Origin: Litoreibacter halocynthiae
Lineage (GTDB): Bacteria; Pseudomonadota; Alphaproteobacteria; Rhodobacterales; Rhodobacteraceae
DNA: 64,000 nucleotides
Reading direction: 5' to 3'
NCBI RefSeq assembly: GCF_004365635.1
Contig: NZ_SOBH01000001.1
Span: 124,001 to 188,000, forward strand
The position numbers and the translations under genes were made by a program. The notes below the pieces were generated by a model. That model searched no databases. It was given only the letters and a program-made list of their open reading frames with translations, and had not been told where the DNA came from. Of the stretch, positions 8,927-17,045 are shown one piece after another. The number at the start of each line of letters is the position of its first letter. Positions within the stretch are counted from its first letter, which is position 1.

Positions 8927-9201
8927 TGGCCATAACCTCTGCCATCGTGGTGTTCGCTGTCGTCTGGTTTCTGGTGCTGTTTTGCGTCCTGCCCTTTGGC
9001 ACACCCAGCCAAAGCGAGATGGGAGAGGTTTCCCCCGGAACACCGCGCTCTGCACCGGCGAACCCGCGGATGAAACGCAAGTTTGCGATCACCACTATGA
9101 TCACGATCGTGATCTGGGTGCCGCTGTGTCTGGCGATCATTTATGGCTACATCAATGCCGACACGATGAACCTTTACAAGCGGTTCGGCCCCGACAGCTA
9201 A
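8926..9201 (+). CDS. DUF1467 family membrane protein
   Basis: A 91-residue inner-membrane protein of the DUF1467 family, function unknown. Two hydrophobic segments are visible, residues 3-25 (SAIVVFAVVWFLVLFCVLPF) and about 54-75, joined by a polar loop containing the basic run NPRMKRKF. The ATG overlaps the last base of the mce stop codon, so it is translated with the epimerase gene. The family is found mainly in alphaproteobacteria beside mce, which fits this call, but no mechanism links the two. Confidence 0.87.
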   Translation: MAITSAIVVFAVVWFLVLFCVLPFGTPSQSEMGEVSPGTPRSAPANPRMKRKFAITTMITIVIWVPLCLAIIYGYINADTMNLYKRFGPDS

Positions 9202-9208
9202 GCCCGCA

Positions 9209-9895
9209 TTAGCGCGATAGCCGGTGGAACAGATGCGTGAAGCTGGCAACGCCAAGGATTGGGATCAGCAGGTTGACGAAGGGGATGGTCAATGGAATGG
9301 CCATCAACGTGCCTGCCATCCAGATTTGCCACCCATTGCGTTTGCGGAATTCGCGTACGCCAGCCGTACCCAGCCTGCGTTGTGCCACGAGCGTGGCGTA
9401 TTCGCGGCCAAGAAGTAGCCCGTTCACGCCCCAAAAGATCAGCGGCGCGAAGGGCGGGAAGATCACATAGAGCACCAGTGCGGCGATGTTCACCGCAATA
9501 AGGACGCCGAGGAATTTTGCGCTTTCGGTGAGTGCCTCGCCTAAGGGCAAAGGGGAAACGGCGGGTTGGTTCGGGTAATGCTCCGCTTCGACGGCGTCGA
9601 CGACCTGATCCAGAAACAAGCCTGTAAACGCGGATGCGACGGGGACCATCAAGAAAACAGACGCCCCGAGCATGACAGGCACGACGGCCCATGACAGGAC
9701 GTTATCTATCCATGTGATCTCACCGATCCAAGGCAGTGAAAAGCTGTCTGGCACCACGAGCCCGACGGTCCACGCGAAGGCCACTGTGAAGACAAAAAGC
9801 AGCGCCAGCGTCAGGCCGACGCCCGTGAGCAGCACCTTCAAAAAGCGCCCGTCGCCGATTTGGCCCAATGCTTTGACGAAGTCGGAAAAAATCAT
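9209..9895 (-). CDS. EI24/CysZ-type membrane protein
   Basis: A 228-residue integral membrane protein of the EI24 domain family, which includes the sulfate-transport-related CysZ. It starts MIFSDFVKALGQIGDGRFLKVL and has about four to five long hydrophobic stretches, with PVASAFTGLFLDQVVDAVE near residue 85 and a C-terminal LIPILGVASFTHLFHRL, both typical of the family. The substrate cannot be inferred; no cys gene is adjacent. The start at 9895 forms an ATGA overlap with the preceding nitroreductase stop. A second in-frame ATG at 9907 would add four residues and cannot be excluded, because neither has a good ribosome site. Confidence 0.82.
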   Translation of the reverse strand: MIFSDFVKALGQIGDGRFLKVLLTGVGLTLALLFVFTVAFAWTVGLVVPDSFSLPWIGEITWIDNVLSWAVVPVMLGASVFLMVPVASAFTGLFLDQVVDAVEAEHYPNQPAVSPLPLGEALTESAKFLGVLIAVNIAALVLYVIFPPFAPLIFWGVNGLLLGREYATLVAQRRLGTAGVREFRKRNGWQIWMAGTLMAIPLTIPFVNLLIPILGVASFTHLFHRLSR

Positions 9896-10470
9896 GTGCG
9901 GGTCCATGTTGTGATGGCGTTTATGTCCGGGCGAGGGCGGTCAGGTGGGGGGGAAGTCTCGGTGCCCATATGAATGAAACCTGCGACATATTCCGGCTCG
10001 TTTAGATCTAGCCCCTCGGTCAGAAACGGACGGTCGAAGGCGGTCCATCCGGTCAGCCAGTTGGCGCCCCATCCTGCGGCAAGCGCTGCGTTCAAAAGGG
10101 CGAGGCACACCGCTCCGGCGCTGAGCGTTTGTTCAATTTCGGGAATTTTTTCGGATGCTTTCGGGGAGGCTACGACGGCGACCGACAGCGGCGCGGTTTC
10201 GAACATGCCTGCAATCTTGTCGATTTGATCAGGGTCCAATCGCAAGTCCGCCCCGCGTGTGCGGGTCAAAGCGGCAAGCCGGTGCAGGGCCGCTTGTTCC
10301 AGCACGATGAATCGCCATGGCTCCAGCTTTCCGTGATCCGGCGTGCGGGCCGCTGCGGTCAGCAAGGGGAGCAGCGCGTCGCGGTCTGGTGCAGGGCCGG
10401 TGAGCGTTTTATGTGGGCGCGAGCGGCGCGTCAGCAAGAACGCGAGAGCGTCTGGGTTTGGCGTTGGCAT
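9892..10470 (-). CDS. Nitroreductase family protein (YdjA-like)
   Basis: A 192-residue FMN-dependent nitroreductase-like oxidoreductase. The family N-terminus with RRS (residues 15-17) that contacts the FMN phosphate, RTPDHGKLEPWRFIV near residue 42, and GAVCLALLNAALAAGWGANW near 120 are visible. The short length and the HGKLEPWRF segment resemble the YdjA branch, which uses NADPH on nitro compounds or quinones; the natural substrate is unknown. It sits in a minus-strand run topA, small membrane peptide, this gene, and the EI24 protein, with an ATGA overlap to the latter. Confidence 0.87.
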   Translation of the reverse strand: MPTPNPDALAFLLTRRSRPHKTLTGPAPDRDALLPLLTAAARTPDHGKLEPWRFIVLEQAALHRLAALTRTRGADLRLDPDQIDKIAGMFETAPLSVAVVASPKASEKIPEIEQTLSAGAVCLALLNAALAAGWGANWLTGWTAFDRPFLTEGLDLNEPEYVAGFIHMGTETSPPPDRPRPDINAITTWTRT

Positions 10471-10497
10471 ATGGAATTGGTCCCCGTTGATTGGACC

Positions 10498-10662
10498 CTA
10501 TGTCGGCCACACGTGGCGCAAATTCAAGGTCTGCGGGGCGATAGCGTCCATCGCGGGCTGCTGTATCGAGGCACTGAGCGGAGCAGGGCGTGATTTGGCC
10601 CAAACCAACAACCCGACCAGCACACAAAAGACTGCCAGCAAAAGCAGCAGCCCCTTGGTCAT
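10498..10662 (-). CDS. Small membrane peptide overlapping topA
   Basis: A 54-codon reading frame starting at the ATG that overlaps the topA stop as ATGA. It encodes MTKGLLLLLAVFCVLVGLLV followed by WAKSRPAPLSAS and a polar tail ending LRHVWPT. The single hydrophobic helix (about residues 4-21) with positive residues on each side fits a small inner-membrane protein. The gap to the next gene is only 27 bases, so the frame fills the space in a tightly packed operon. No family is recognised and there is no homologue evidence here; the call rests on the stop-start coupling, the membrane pattern and the packing. Confidence 0.55.
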   Translation of the reverse strand: MTKGLLLLLAVFCVLVGLLVWAKSRPAPLSASIQQPAMDAIAPQTLNLRHVWPT

Positions 10663-13259
10663 TTCTTCGCGGCCGGTTTTTTCTTCGCAGCAGCTTTCTT
10701 CTTAGCCGGCGCCTTCTTCTTGGCTGGCGCCTTGCGCTTCTTACCGCCCTTGGACTGCTTCTCGACGATCAACTGGATCGCCTGATCAACGGTCAGATCT
10801 TCGGGGGCGATGTCCTTGGGAACAGTGGCGTTCACTTTTTCCCATTTCACGTAAGGTCCGTATTTGCCCTCCATGATGGAAATAGCACCACCCTCGTCTG
10901 GGTGTTCACCCATATCGCGTAGGGTTTTCGCCGCCGCACCACGACCGCCACGAGACGCGACTTTTTCGGCCAGCAGTTGCACCGCACGGTTCATGCCGAC
11001 ATCGAAGACTTCTTCGAGGCTTTCGAGGTTGGCGTTGGTGCCACCGCGATCCGACGTGCTTTCGGCGTGTTTGATATACGGCCCGTAGCGCCCGATATTG
11101 GCCCAAACATTCACCCCGTCTTCAGGGTGCGGCCCGATCAGGCGCGGCAGGGACAGCAAGCGCACGGCTTGCGCAAGGTCGATGTCTTCTGGCGGCCATT
11201 CTTTGGGGATCGACTGGCGGTTTGGCTTTTTGTTCTCTTCGGTCACCTCGCCGCGCTGGGCGTAGGGGCCAAAGCGGCCTTTATGGATCCAGATCTTGTC
11301 GCCTTCATCCTCGCCCAGAAGTTTGCCTTCGGGGGGGATCGCGCTGGCTTCCAGTTCCGGGTTCGGTGGGCCGAACGGGCGGGTGTACTTGCATTCAGGG
11401 TATCTGGAGCAACCGATGAATGCGCCGCCGGAACGCGCGGTGCGCATGGACAAACGGCCTTCGCCGCAGTTCGGGCATAGGCGCGGATCGGTGCCTTCTT
11501 CATTCGGCGGGAAGATATGCGGGGCCAGCACGTCGTTGATTTTTTCGAGCACTTCGGTGATGGACAGGTCCAGCGCCTCGGCAATCGCGACGGAGAAGTC
11601 GCGCCAGAAGCGGTCGAGCACGTTCTTGTAGTTGCGCTCGCCGGCGGACACGTCGTCTAGCTCTTCTTCCAAAGCCGCGGTGAAATCATATTCCACGTAT
11701 TTGCTGAAGAAGTTGGACAGGAAGACCGTCACCAACCGTCCTTTATCCTCTGGGATTAGGCGGTTCTTCTCTTTGGTCACGTAATCGCGGTCCTGGATCG
11801 TTGTCACAATCGACGCGTAGGTGGAGGGGCGGCCGATGCCGAGTTCTTCCATGCGCTTGACCAACGTCGCCTCGGTGTAGCGGGGGGGCGGCTGGGTGAA
11901 ATGCTGTTCCGGCGTGACCGACTTCTTAGGGGCTGCCTCGCCTTGGTTGATCTGGGGCAGGGATTTGTCGTCGTCGTCGATCACAGCGTCGTCGCGGCCT
12001 TCTTCGTAGACCTTCAGGAAGCCGTCGAACATCATCACCTGACCGGACGCGCGCAGCTCTACCTGACCATCGGCAGAGCCGATCAGCACGGTCGTCCGCT
12101 CCAGCTTCGCGGCGGACATTTGCGAGGCGATGGTGCGCTTGTAGATCAGGTCATAGAGCTTGCGCTGATCCGCATCCATGATCTTGAGGCTTTCGGTATC
12201 CGCCGACAAAACCGTCGGGCGGATACATTCGTGGGCCTCTTGCGCGTTCTTGGCTTTGTTTTTGTACATGCGCGGCTCTGCGGGGACGTAATTGTCGCCG
12301 AACTTGTCCTTGATCGCGTCGCGGGCAGCGTGAACAGCTTCGGGCGCCATGTCGATGCCGTCGGTCCGCATATAGGTAATGTGACCGGCCTCATAGAGGC
12401 GCTGTGCTGCACTCATTGTTTGACGTGCGCCCATGCCGAATTTGCGGCTGGCTTCCTGCTGCAAGGTGGAGGTCATAAACGGTGCGGACGGGTTCCGCGA
12501 GCCGGGCTTGGCCTCGACACTGGTGACCTTCAGATCACGCGAATTGACGGCGGCGACGGCCAGTTCAGCGGCGGTGTCGTTGGCGATGTCGAACTTGTCG
12601 AGCTTCTTGCCTGCCAGAGTGGTCAGACGCGCCTCGTATTCCTGCCCGCGCGAATTGGCGAGCATTGCCTTCACAGTCCAGTATTCCTGGGCGTTGAATT
12701 TCTCGATCTCCATCTCGCGGTCAACGATCAGGCGCAGGCACACGGATTGCACACGGCCCGCGGACTTTGCACCGGGCAGGCGGCGCCAGAGGACAGGCGA
12801 CAGTTTGAAGCCCACCAGATAGTCGAGAGCGCGGCGCGCCAGATAGGCGTCCACCAAAGGCTGGTCCACCTTGCGCGGGTTTTTCATCGCTTCGGTGACG
12901 GCGGTTTTGGTGATGGCGTTGAACACGACGCGGCTGACGGGTGTGTCCTTTTTGATCACCTTGCGTTTGCGCAGGGTTTCCTCAAGGTGCCACGAAATTG
13001 CTTCGCCTTCGCGGTCGGGGTCGGTCGCGAGGATCAGGTTGTTGTCGTCTTTCAGCGCGTCGGCGATGGCTTTGACATGCTTTTTGGAATCGCTCGCGAC
13101 CTCCCACAACATGTCGAAATCATTGTCGGGGTCGACGGAGCCGTCCTTCGGGGGAAGGTCCCGAACGTGGCCGTAAGAGGCAAGCACCGTGTAGTCGGGG
13201 CCGAGATATTTGTTGATTGTCTTAGCCTTTGCAGGCGACTCGACGACAACTACGGGCAT
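10659..13259 (-). CDS. topA: DNA topoisomerase I
   Basis: An 866-residue type IA topoisomerase that relaxes negative supercoils by single-strand passage. The TOPRIM domain opens with VVVESPAKAKTINKYLG (residues 3-19). The active-site tyrosine lies in TYMRTDG (Y296), followed by ERTTVLIG and the LVKRMEELGIGRPSTYA segment. One four-Cys zinc motif, CPNCGEGR...GCSRYPECKY, is near residues 590-620, followed by repeated topo C-terminal modules containing GRFGPYAQRG, GRYGPYIKH and GKYGPYVKW. The last 30 residues are almost only Lys, Ala and Pro (KKKAPAKKKA), a histone-H1-like DNA-binding tail known in this clade. It heads a minus-strand run; the stop overlaps the start of a small membrane peptide. 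Confidence 0.97.
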   Translation of the reverse strand: MPVVVVESPAKAKTINKYLGPDYTVLASYGHVRDLPPKDGSVDPDNDFDMLWEVASDSKKHVKAIADALKDDNNLILATDPDREGEAISWHLEETLRKRKVIKKDTPVSRVVFNAITKTAVTEAMKNPRKVDQPLVDAYLARRALDYLVGFKLSPVLWRRLPGAKSAGRVQSVCLRLIVDREMEIEKFNAQEYWTVKAMLANSRGQEYEARLTTLAGKKLDKFDIANDTAAELAVAAVNSRDLKVTSVEAKPGSRNPSAPFMTSTLQQEASRKFGMGARQTMSAAQRLYEAGHITYMRTDGIDMAPEAVHAARDAIKDKFGDNYVPAEPRMYKNKAKNAQEAHECIRPTVLSADTESLKIMDADQRKLYDLIYKRTIASQMSAAKLERTTVLIGSADGQVELRASGQVMMFDGFLKVYEEGRDDAVIDDDDKSLPQINQGEAAPKKSVTPEQHFTQPPPRYTEATLVKRMEELGIGRPSTYASIVTTIQDRDYVTKEKNRLIPEDKGRLVTVFLSNFFSKYVEYDFTAALEEELDDVSAGERNYKNVLDRFWRDFSVAIAEALDLSITEVLEKINDVLAPHIFPPNEEGTDPRLCPNCGEGRLSMRTARSGGAFIGCSRYPECKYTRPFGPPNPELEASAIPPEGKLLGEDEGDKIWIHKGRFGPYAQRGEVTEENKKPNRQSIPKEWPPEDIDLAQAVRLLSLPRLIGPHPEDGVNVWANIGRYGPYIKHAESTSDRGGTNANLESLEEVFDVGMNRAVQLLAEKVASRGGRGAAAKTLRDMGEHPDEGGAISIMEGKYGPYVKWEKVNATVPKDIAPEDLTVDQAIQLIVEKQSKGGKKRKAPAKKKAPAKKKAAAKKKPAAKK

Positions 13260-13467
13260 ATCTGCCTCTCCTTAAACGACTACTTCGATCAGCGGTTACA
13301 TGTGGTCGCGACGTAAGGCTTGTCAACAGGGGCTGTGCCCGATTGGCCCCAGTGGTGGCGGGTTTCACGCTTCGCGGGCGGGGAAAATCAGACTCTAGTG
13401 CTCATATGACGCATGTTTGTGATGCGGTATTAGTGAAACGGACAGATAAAAGGACTATGTCGGTAGC

Positions 13468-14319
13468 ATGAAGAAACTGGCCCTGCTATTTTTTGCGTTT
13501 CCATCCGTCGCGATGGCGGATTGCGTCGTGCTGTTGCATGGACTTGCGCGCAGCAATTTCTCTCTGTCGGTGATGGAGCAAAGCCTTCTGGCGAACGGCT
13601 TCCAAACGGTAAATCCCTCCTATCCATCCACGACCGAAACAATCAACGATTTGGCGAACGAGACTATTCCGGCGGCGATTGCGGAATGTGATACGAACAC
13701 CCCGATCCACTTCGTGACGCATTCCATGGGCGGTATCCTTGTTCGGGCGTGGCTCAAGGAAAACGATCTGCCCAGTTTGGGGCGGGTGGTCATGCTTGCC
13801 CCGCCGAACAAAGGGTCCGAGCTTGTTGACCAGTTGAGTGCGTGGGAGCCGTTTGAATGGGTGAACGGCCCTGCGGGCGCGCAGCTTCATACGGGGCCGG
13901 ATTCACTGCCAAACACATTGGGGCCGGTTGATTTTCCATTGGGCGTTATTGCGGGGACGCAAACGCTAAACCCGTTTTATTCAGCGCTTATCGACGGGCC
14001 TGATGACGGAAAGGTATCGGTTGAAAGTACCAAGATCGAGGGGATGACCGACCATATGTCCTTCCCCGTCACCCATACGTTTATGATGAATTCCCCTATA
14101 GTTGTGGCGGAAACCATCAAGTTTCTGGAGGAAGGTAAATTCGACAGGGACCTGACTTTGACCGACGTCGTTACCGGCGTTGCAGAAGAGGTCGGGGAGA
14201 CCGTTTCACAGGTCGCTGAAGAGGTCGGTGATGCTGTGGCCGACGCGGCCAGCGATGTTGGCGACGCGGTGACGGAAACCGTTGAGCAGACCCTAGGAAC
14301 CGACAGCTCTGACGACTAG
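13468..14319 (+). CDS. Secreted lipase-like alpha/beta hydrolase with repeat tail
   Basis: A 283-residue alpha/beta hydrolase related to EstA/LipA-type lipases. A signal peptide ([17 protein letters not shown]) is followed by the oxyanion-hole region VVLLHGLAR (H24-G25). The nucleophile elbow is THSMGG (S86), and a final His candidate occurs in VTHTF near residue 208. From about residue 228 the fold ends and a tail begins with three exact 11-residue units starting VGE/VGD, which should make an amphipathic helix, then an acidic end TDSSDD. The tail is not part of the hydrolase core and could bind lipid or a surface. Substrate unknown. Its TAG stop shares CTAG with purK on the other strand. Confidence 0.82.
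   Translation: MKKLALLFFAFPSVAMADCVVLLHGLARSNFSLSVMEQSLLANGFQTVNPSYPSTTETINDLANETIPAAIAECDTNTPIHFVTHSMGGILVRAWLKENDLPSLGRVVMLAPPNKGSELVDQLSAWEPFEWVNGPAGAQLHTGPDSLPNTLGPVDFPLGVIAGTQTLNPFYSALIDGPDDGKVSVESTKIEGMTDHMSFPVTHTFMMNSPIVVAETIKFLEEGKFDRDLTLTDVVTGVAEEVGETVSQVAEEVGDAVADAASDVGDAVTETVEQTLGTDSSDD
14191..14289 (+). repeat. Three tandem 33-base units encoding hendecad repeats
   Basis: Three in-frame 33-base units at 14191-14223, 14224-14256 and 14257-14289 encode [22 protein letters not shown] and [11 protein letters not shown]. The period is exactly 11 residues, as in apolipoprotein, synuclein and LEA-type amphipathic helices. The DNA units have diverged, so this is a protein-level repeat. 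Confidence 0.75.
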
Positions 14320-15389
14320 GTTTTCGGGCTGATCCGGTTGATATGGCCCATCTTGCGCCCCGGCTTGGCGTCGGCTTTGCCGTAAAGGTGCAAAGCGACG
14401 GCAGGGTTGGCGGAAAGCTCCGACACCTTGTCCATATCCGCGCCGATCAGGTTTTCCATCACCACATCGGCATGTCTGCTTCCGTCGCCCAGCGGCCAGC
14501 CCGCGACGGCGCGGATATGCTGCTCGAACTGGTCGATGACGCAGCCGTTCTGCGTCCAATGTCCGGAATTGTGCACCCGAGGGGCGATTTCATTTACGAT
14601 CAGGCCCGCTGGCGTGACGAATAGCTCGACCCCCAGAACGCCCACGTAATCCAACGCATTCAATATCCGCCCCGCCAATAGCACCGCGTCGGTGCGCAAC
14701 GCAGCGGATACGGATGCGGGCACCGTGGTTGTGTCGAGGATGCCGTCGCGATGAACGTTCTGGCCGGGATCGAAACAGGCAACTTGGCCGTCGGCTGCGC
14801 GCGCACCAATGACGGAAATTTCGCAGGAGAAATCCACGAAGCCTTCCAACACCGCGCTGGCCCGGTTCATGGCGTCGAACGCTGTATCTGCATCCCCTGC
14901 GTCACGCAGGCGTGCTTGGCCTTTGCCGTCATATCCCAAGGTGCGGGTTTTCAGGATGGACGGCGTGCCAATTTCGGCCACGGCTTTGTGCATATCTTCG
15001 AGCGTGTCGACCGCCATGAAGGGCGCGACGCTCAAGCCTATCTCTTGCAGGAAGGTCTTCTCGTTCATTCGGTCTTGGCTAATCGTCAACGCGCGCCGGT
15101 TCGGGCGCACCTCACACAAGGCCTCCAGCTGATCGAGCGCCGAGGTGGGGATGTTCTCGAATTCGTATGTTATGACATCGACCGCTTCGCCAAATTTGCG
15201 GAGGGCTTCGGTGTCATCATAGGAGGCTTGGAAATGGTAGTTTGCCACATGCGAAGCGGGGCAATCGCCGCCCGGCTCGAAAACGCAGGTCTTGAACCCG
15301 AGCCGCGACGCCGCAACCGACAGCATCCGGCCCAGCTGGCCACCGCCCAGAATTCCGATGGTTGCACCAGTGGGCAGGGGCTTAGTCAT
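14316..15389 (-). CDS. purK: 5-(carboxyamino)imidazole ribonucleotide synthase
   Basis: A 357-residue ATP-grasp enzyme that carboxylates AIR with bicarbonate and ATP to N5-CAIR in purine synthesis. The nucleotide-binding start is [15 protein letters not shown] (about residues 9-23). Further ATP-grasp parts are [16 protein letters not shown] near residue 140 and [17 protein letters not shown] near 260, which carries the metal-binding Glu and Asn and the purK-specific HNSGHWT. The open frame extends 21 codons upstream, but ATG at 15389 has AGGAG eight bases before it and overlaps the purE stop by 8 bases, so that start was taken. It acts directly before PurE, its operon partner. Confidence 0.95.
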   Translation of the reverse strand: MTKPLPTGATIGILGGGQLGRMLSVAASRLGFKTCVFEPGGDCPASHVANYHFQASYDDTEALRKFGEAVDVITYEFENIPTSALDQLEALCEVRPNRRALTISQDRMNEKTFLQEIGLSVAPFMAVDTLEDMHKAVAEIGTPSILKTRTLGYDGKGQARLRDAGDADTAFDAMNRASAVLEGFVDFSCEISVIGARAADGQVACFDPGQNVHRDGILDTTTVPASVSAALRTDAVLLAGRILNALDYVGVLGVELFVTPAGLIVNEIAPRVHNSGHWTQNGCVIDQFEQHIRAVAGWPLGDGSRHADVVMENLIGADMDKVSELSANPAVALHLYGKADAKPGRKMGHINRISPKT

Positions 15390-15876
15390 TGCTCGGCTCC
15401 TGCGGAATGGAGGCTGACAGGTCAGCGCGCCATTTGTCCAAACGCGCGGCAAGATCGCTGTCTTTTAGAGCCAGAATGCCAGCGGCCATGAGGCCCGCAT
15501 TTGCAGCTCCGGCAGCGCCGATGGCCATGGTCGCCACAGGATAACCACGCGGCATTTGCAGGATTGAATAGAGGCTATCCACGCCGGATAGCGCTCTGGT
15601 TTGAACCGGAACGCCAATCACCGGAACGCGGGTCTTGGATGCCATCATCCCCGGCAAATGCGCGGCACCGCCAGCGCCTGCAATGATCACCTGCAAACCC
15701 CGATCAACAGCGGTTTTGCCGTAGTCCCAAAGCCGGTCAGGCGTGCGGTGCGCGGAGACGATTTTGGCCTCATAAGCGATACCCAGCGCATCAAGCATAT
15801 CGGCGGCTTCTTTCATGGTAGGCCAGTCGGACTGGCTGCCCATGATAATACCAACGGGGATGGGGGCTTGTGTCAT
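15382..15876 (-). CDS. purE: N5-CAIR mutase
   Basis: A 164-residue class I PurE, which converts N5-CAIR to CAIR in the purine pathway. Signature segments are [14 protein letters not shown] (residues 7-20), [10 protein letters not shown] near 40 and [14 protein letters not shown] near 67-80, including the active-site His of the AHLPG loop. The gene lies in front of purK with overlapping ends, the usual bacterial order. Length and active-site segments are complete. The family forms octamers in the cytosol. Confidence 0.96.
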   Translation of the reverse strand: MTQAPIPVGIIMGSQSDWPTMKEAADMLDALGIAYEAKIVSAHRTPDRLWDYGKTAVDRGLQVIIAGAGGAAHLPGMMASKTRVPVIGVPVQTRALSGVDSLYSILQMPRGYPVATMAIGAAGAANAGLMAAGILALKDSDLAARLDKWRADLSASIPQEPSND

Positions 15877-15933
15877 GATGGTACCGCTCTCAGGATGCCG
15901 GATGGAAGCCGCCCTTATAGCGGCTGGCGCTGC

Positions 15934-16179
15934 TCACGCAATAATATCTGGGGTAAGCTCGTCTTCGAGGGCCGCGATGCGGTCCTTCAGCGACAGTTTC
16001 TGTTTTTTCAACCGTCGGAGTGTCAGCTGATCGGGCGCCGATTTTTCCTGCAATGCTGCAATAGCCTCGTCCAGATCACGATGTTCTCGCTTGAGGACTT
16101 CGAGCTTCACGCGAAGAACATCGTTCTTGCTCATGTTTTCGGATGATTTCACGGGCTTAGTGCTCTTTGCTGAGGTCAT
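15934..16179 (-). CDS. YdcH/DUF465 family small protein
   Basis: A short basic, coiled-coil-like protein of the YdcH (DUF465) family, function unknown. The core runs VLRVKLEVLKREHRDLDEAI and then DQLTLRRLKKQKLSLKDRI, with the conserved HRDLDEAI and LKKQKL...DRI blocks. Two starts are possible: ATG at 16179 (81 residues, used here) or ATG at 16134 (66 residues), which begins at the conserved MSKNDVL. Neither has a clear ribosome site, and the extra 15 residues look unstructured. It is followed by purEK on the same strand and is divergent from the heat-shock gene hsp20. Confidence 0.75.
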   Translation of the reverse strand: MTSAKSTKPVKSSENMSKNDVLRVKLEVLKREHRDLDEAIAALQEKSAPDQLTLRRLKKQKLSLKDRIAALEDELTPDIIA

Positions 16180-16231
16180 CTGCAATGTGGGGGTGCACGC
16201 GCGTGCTGTCCAGTGTTTCGCGCATATCGCT

Positions 16232-16260
16232 CTTGATTCATCGACAAACAGCCCCCATTT
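16232..16260 (+). promoter_or_regulatory. Sigma-32 (RpoH) type promoter of hsp20
   Basis: CTTGATT (16232-16238), a 14-base spacer, and CCCCATTT (16253-16260) match the heat-shock sigma factor consensus CTTGAA-N13/15-CCCCATNT nearly base for base. The site is oriented toward the small heat-shock gene and ends 64 bases before its ATG. This is the clearest promoter in the window. Confidence 0.8.
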
Positions 16261-16265
16261 TATTC

Positions 16266-16324
16266 GTATGGCTGCTTTCGGGGGCCATACTTCGCAAAGT
16301 CGCTTAAACATCTAGGACTGTGCC
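16266..16324 (+). promoter_or_regulatory. Candidate ROSE-like RNA thermometer in hsp20 leader
   Basis: The leader begins with a perfect 7-base stem, GTATGGC (16266-16272) and GCCATAC (16284-16290), around an 11-base loop. Near the start codon, TCGCT (16300-16304) lies opposite the Shine-Dalgarno AGGA (16314-16317). ROSE thermometers of alphaproteobacterial small heat-shock genes pair a UYGCU motif with AGGA in this way. The inner pairs next to that core are weak here, so the call is tentative. A structure-covariance search would decide. Confidence 0.4.
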
Positions 16325-16735
16325 ATGACGAAATTGACCTTGGGGTCGCACCCTTTTTTGCTGGGCTTTGACCAGTTGGAACGGCTGGTAGAACGCACCG
16401 CCAAATCCGAGAACGGCTACCCGCCGTTCAATATCGAACAATCCGCAGACAACGCCTATCGCATTACGCTTGCTGTCGCCGGGTTCGGCGAAGACGATCT
16501 GTCGATCACTGTAGAGGACCGACAGTTGATCGTGCGGGGCAGGCAGGCTGACGCAGACGATGACCGAATTTTCCTGCATCGCGGCATTGCGGCGCGACAG
16601 TTTCAAAAAGCATTCGTGCTGGCCGATGGCGTCGAAGTTGCAGGTGCAACGACCGAGAACGGACTGCTTCACGTCGATCTGAAACGGGCCGTACCTGATA
16701 CAATCGTGCAAACCATCAAGATCAATAAAGGATAA
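16325..16735 (+). CDS. Small heat-shock protein, Hsp20 family
   Basis: A 136-residue Hsp20/alpha-crystallin chaperone of the IbpA type, which holds unfolding proteins during heat stress. The N-terminus has the IbpA-like LGFDQLERLVER (about residues 13-24) and YPPFNIEQ. The alpha-crystallin domain follows, with YRITLAVAGFGEDDLSITVE, FLHRGIAARQFQKAFVLADG and the strand ENGLLHVDLKR. The C-terminal IKI motif near residue 132 is the usual oligomer contact. AGGA sits seven bases before the ATG. A sigma-32-type promoter lies upstream, and DUF1150 follows after 5 bases in one operon, the usual arrangement in this family of bacteria. Confidence 0.94.
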   Translation: MTKLTLGSHPFLLGFDQLERLVERTAKSENGYPPFNIEQSADNAYRITLAVAGFGEDDLSITVEDRQLIVRGRQADADDDRIFLHRGIAARQFQKAFVLADGVEVAGATTENGLLHVDLKRAVPDTIVQTIKINKG

Positions 16736-16740
16736 ACATC

Positions 16741-16971
16741 ATGGACACACAAGTTGACCTCAAGACCTTGGGTGGTGCTGACCGGATTGTCTATGTACGC
16801 CCCGTCGATGTTGCTGAGCTGCCGGAAGAGGTGCGGTCCGAGATCGTCGGCGTTGATCACCTATACGCGGTTCACGCCCCTGACGGCGAGCGTCTTGCCT
16901 TGGTTAAGGACCGCGAAATGGCCTTCATGCTGGCGCGTCAGAACGACTTTTCGCCTGTGACGGTTCACTGA
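16741..16971 (+). CDS. DUF1150 family protein
   Basis: A 76-residue small protein of the DUF1150 family, function unknown. The family core RIVYVRPVDVAELPEEV (about residues 15-31) and HLYAVHAPDGERLALVKDRE (about 40-59) are easily seen. It begins five bases after hsp20 and ends before a strong intrinsic terminator, so the two genes form one heat-shock transcript. The close link to hsp20 in Rhodobacteraceae suggests a role in the heat response, but nothing in the sequence shows what it does. Confidence 0.88.
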   Translation: MDTQVDLKTLGGADRIVYVRPVDVAELPEEVRSEIVGVDHLYAVHAPDGERLALVKDREMAFMLARQNDFSPVTVH

Positions 16972-17000
16972 CCTGACAGTTTGTAAACTAGAAATAAGAA

Positions 17001-17025
17001 GGGCTCCCAAATTGGGAGCCCTTTT
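17001..17025. terminator. Intrinsic terminator between hsp20-DUF1150 and sat-cysC
   Basis: GGGCTCCC (17001-17008), a 5-base loop and GGGAGCCC (17014-17021) followed by TTTT form a classical terminator for the hsp20 operon. Read from the other strand the stem is followed by TTCTTATTT, so it may also stop the sat-cysC transcript ending at 17046. Confidence 0.85.
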
Positions 17026-17045
17026 CGACTTTTGTGTTTGAAAAT

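Noticed and set aside
11901-13316. A 471-codon plus-strand frame antisense to topA.
   Set aside because: TopA is unmistakable; the antisense frame is a shadow and has no ribosome site.
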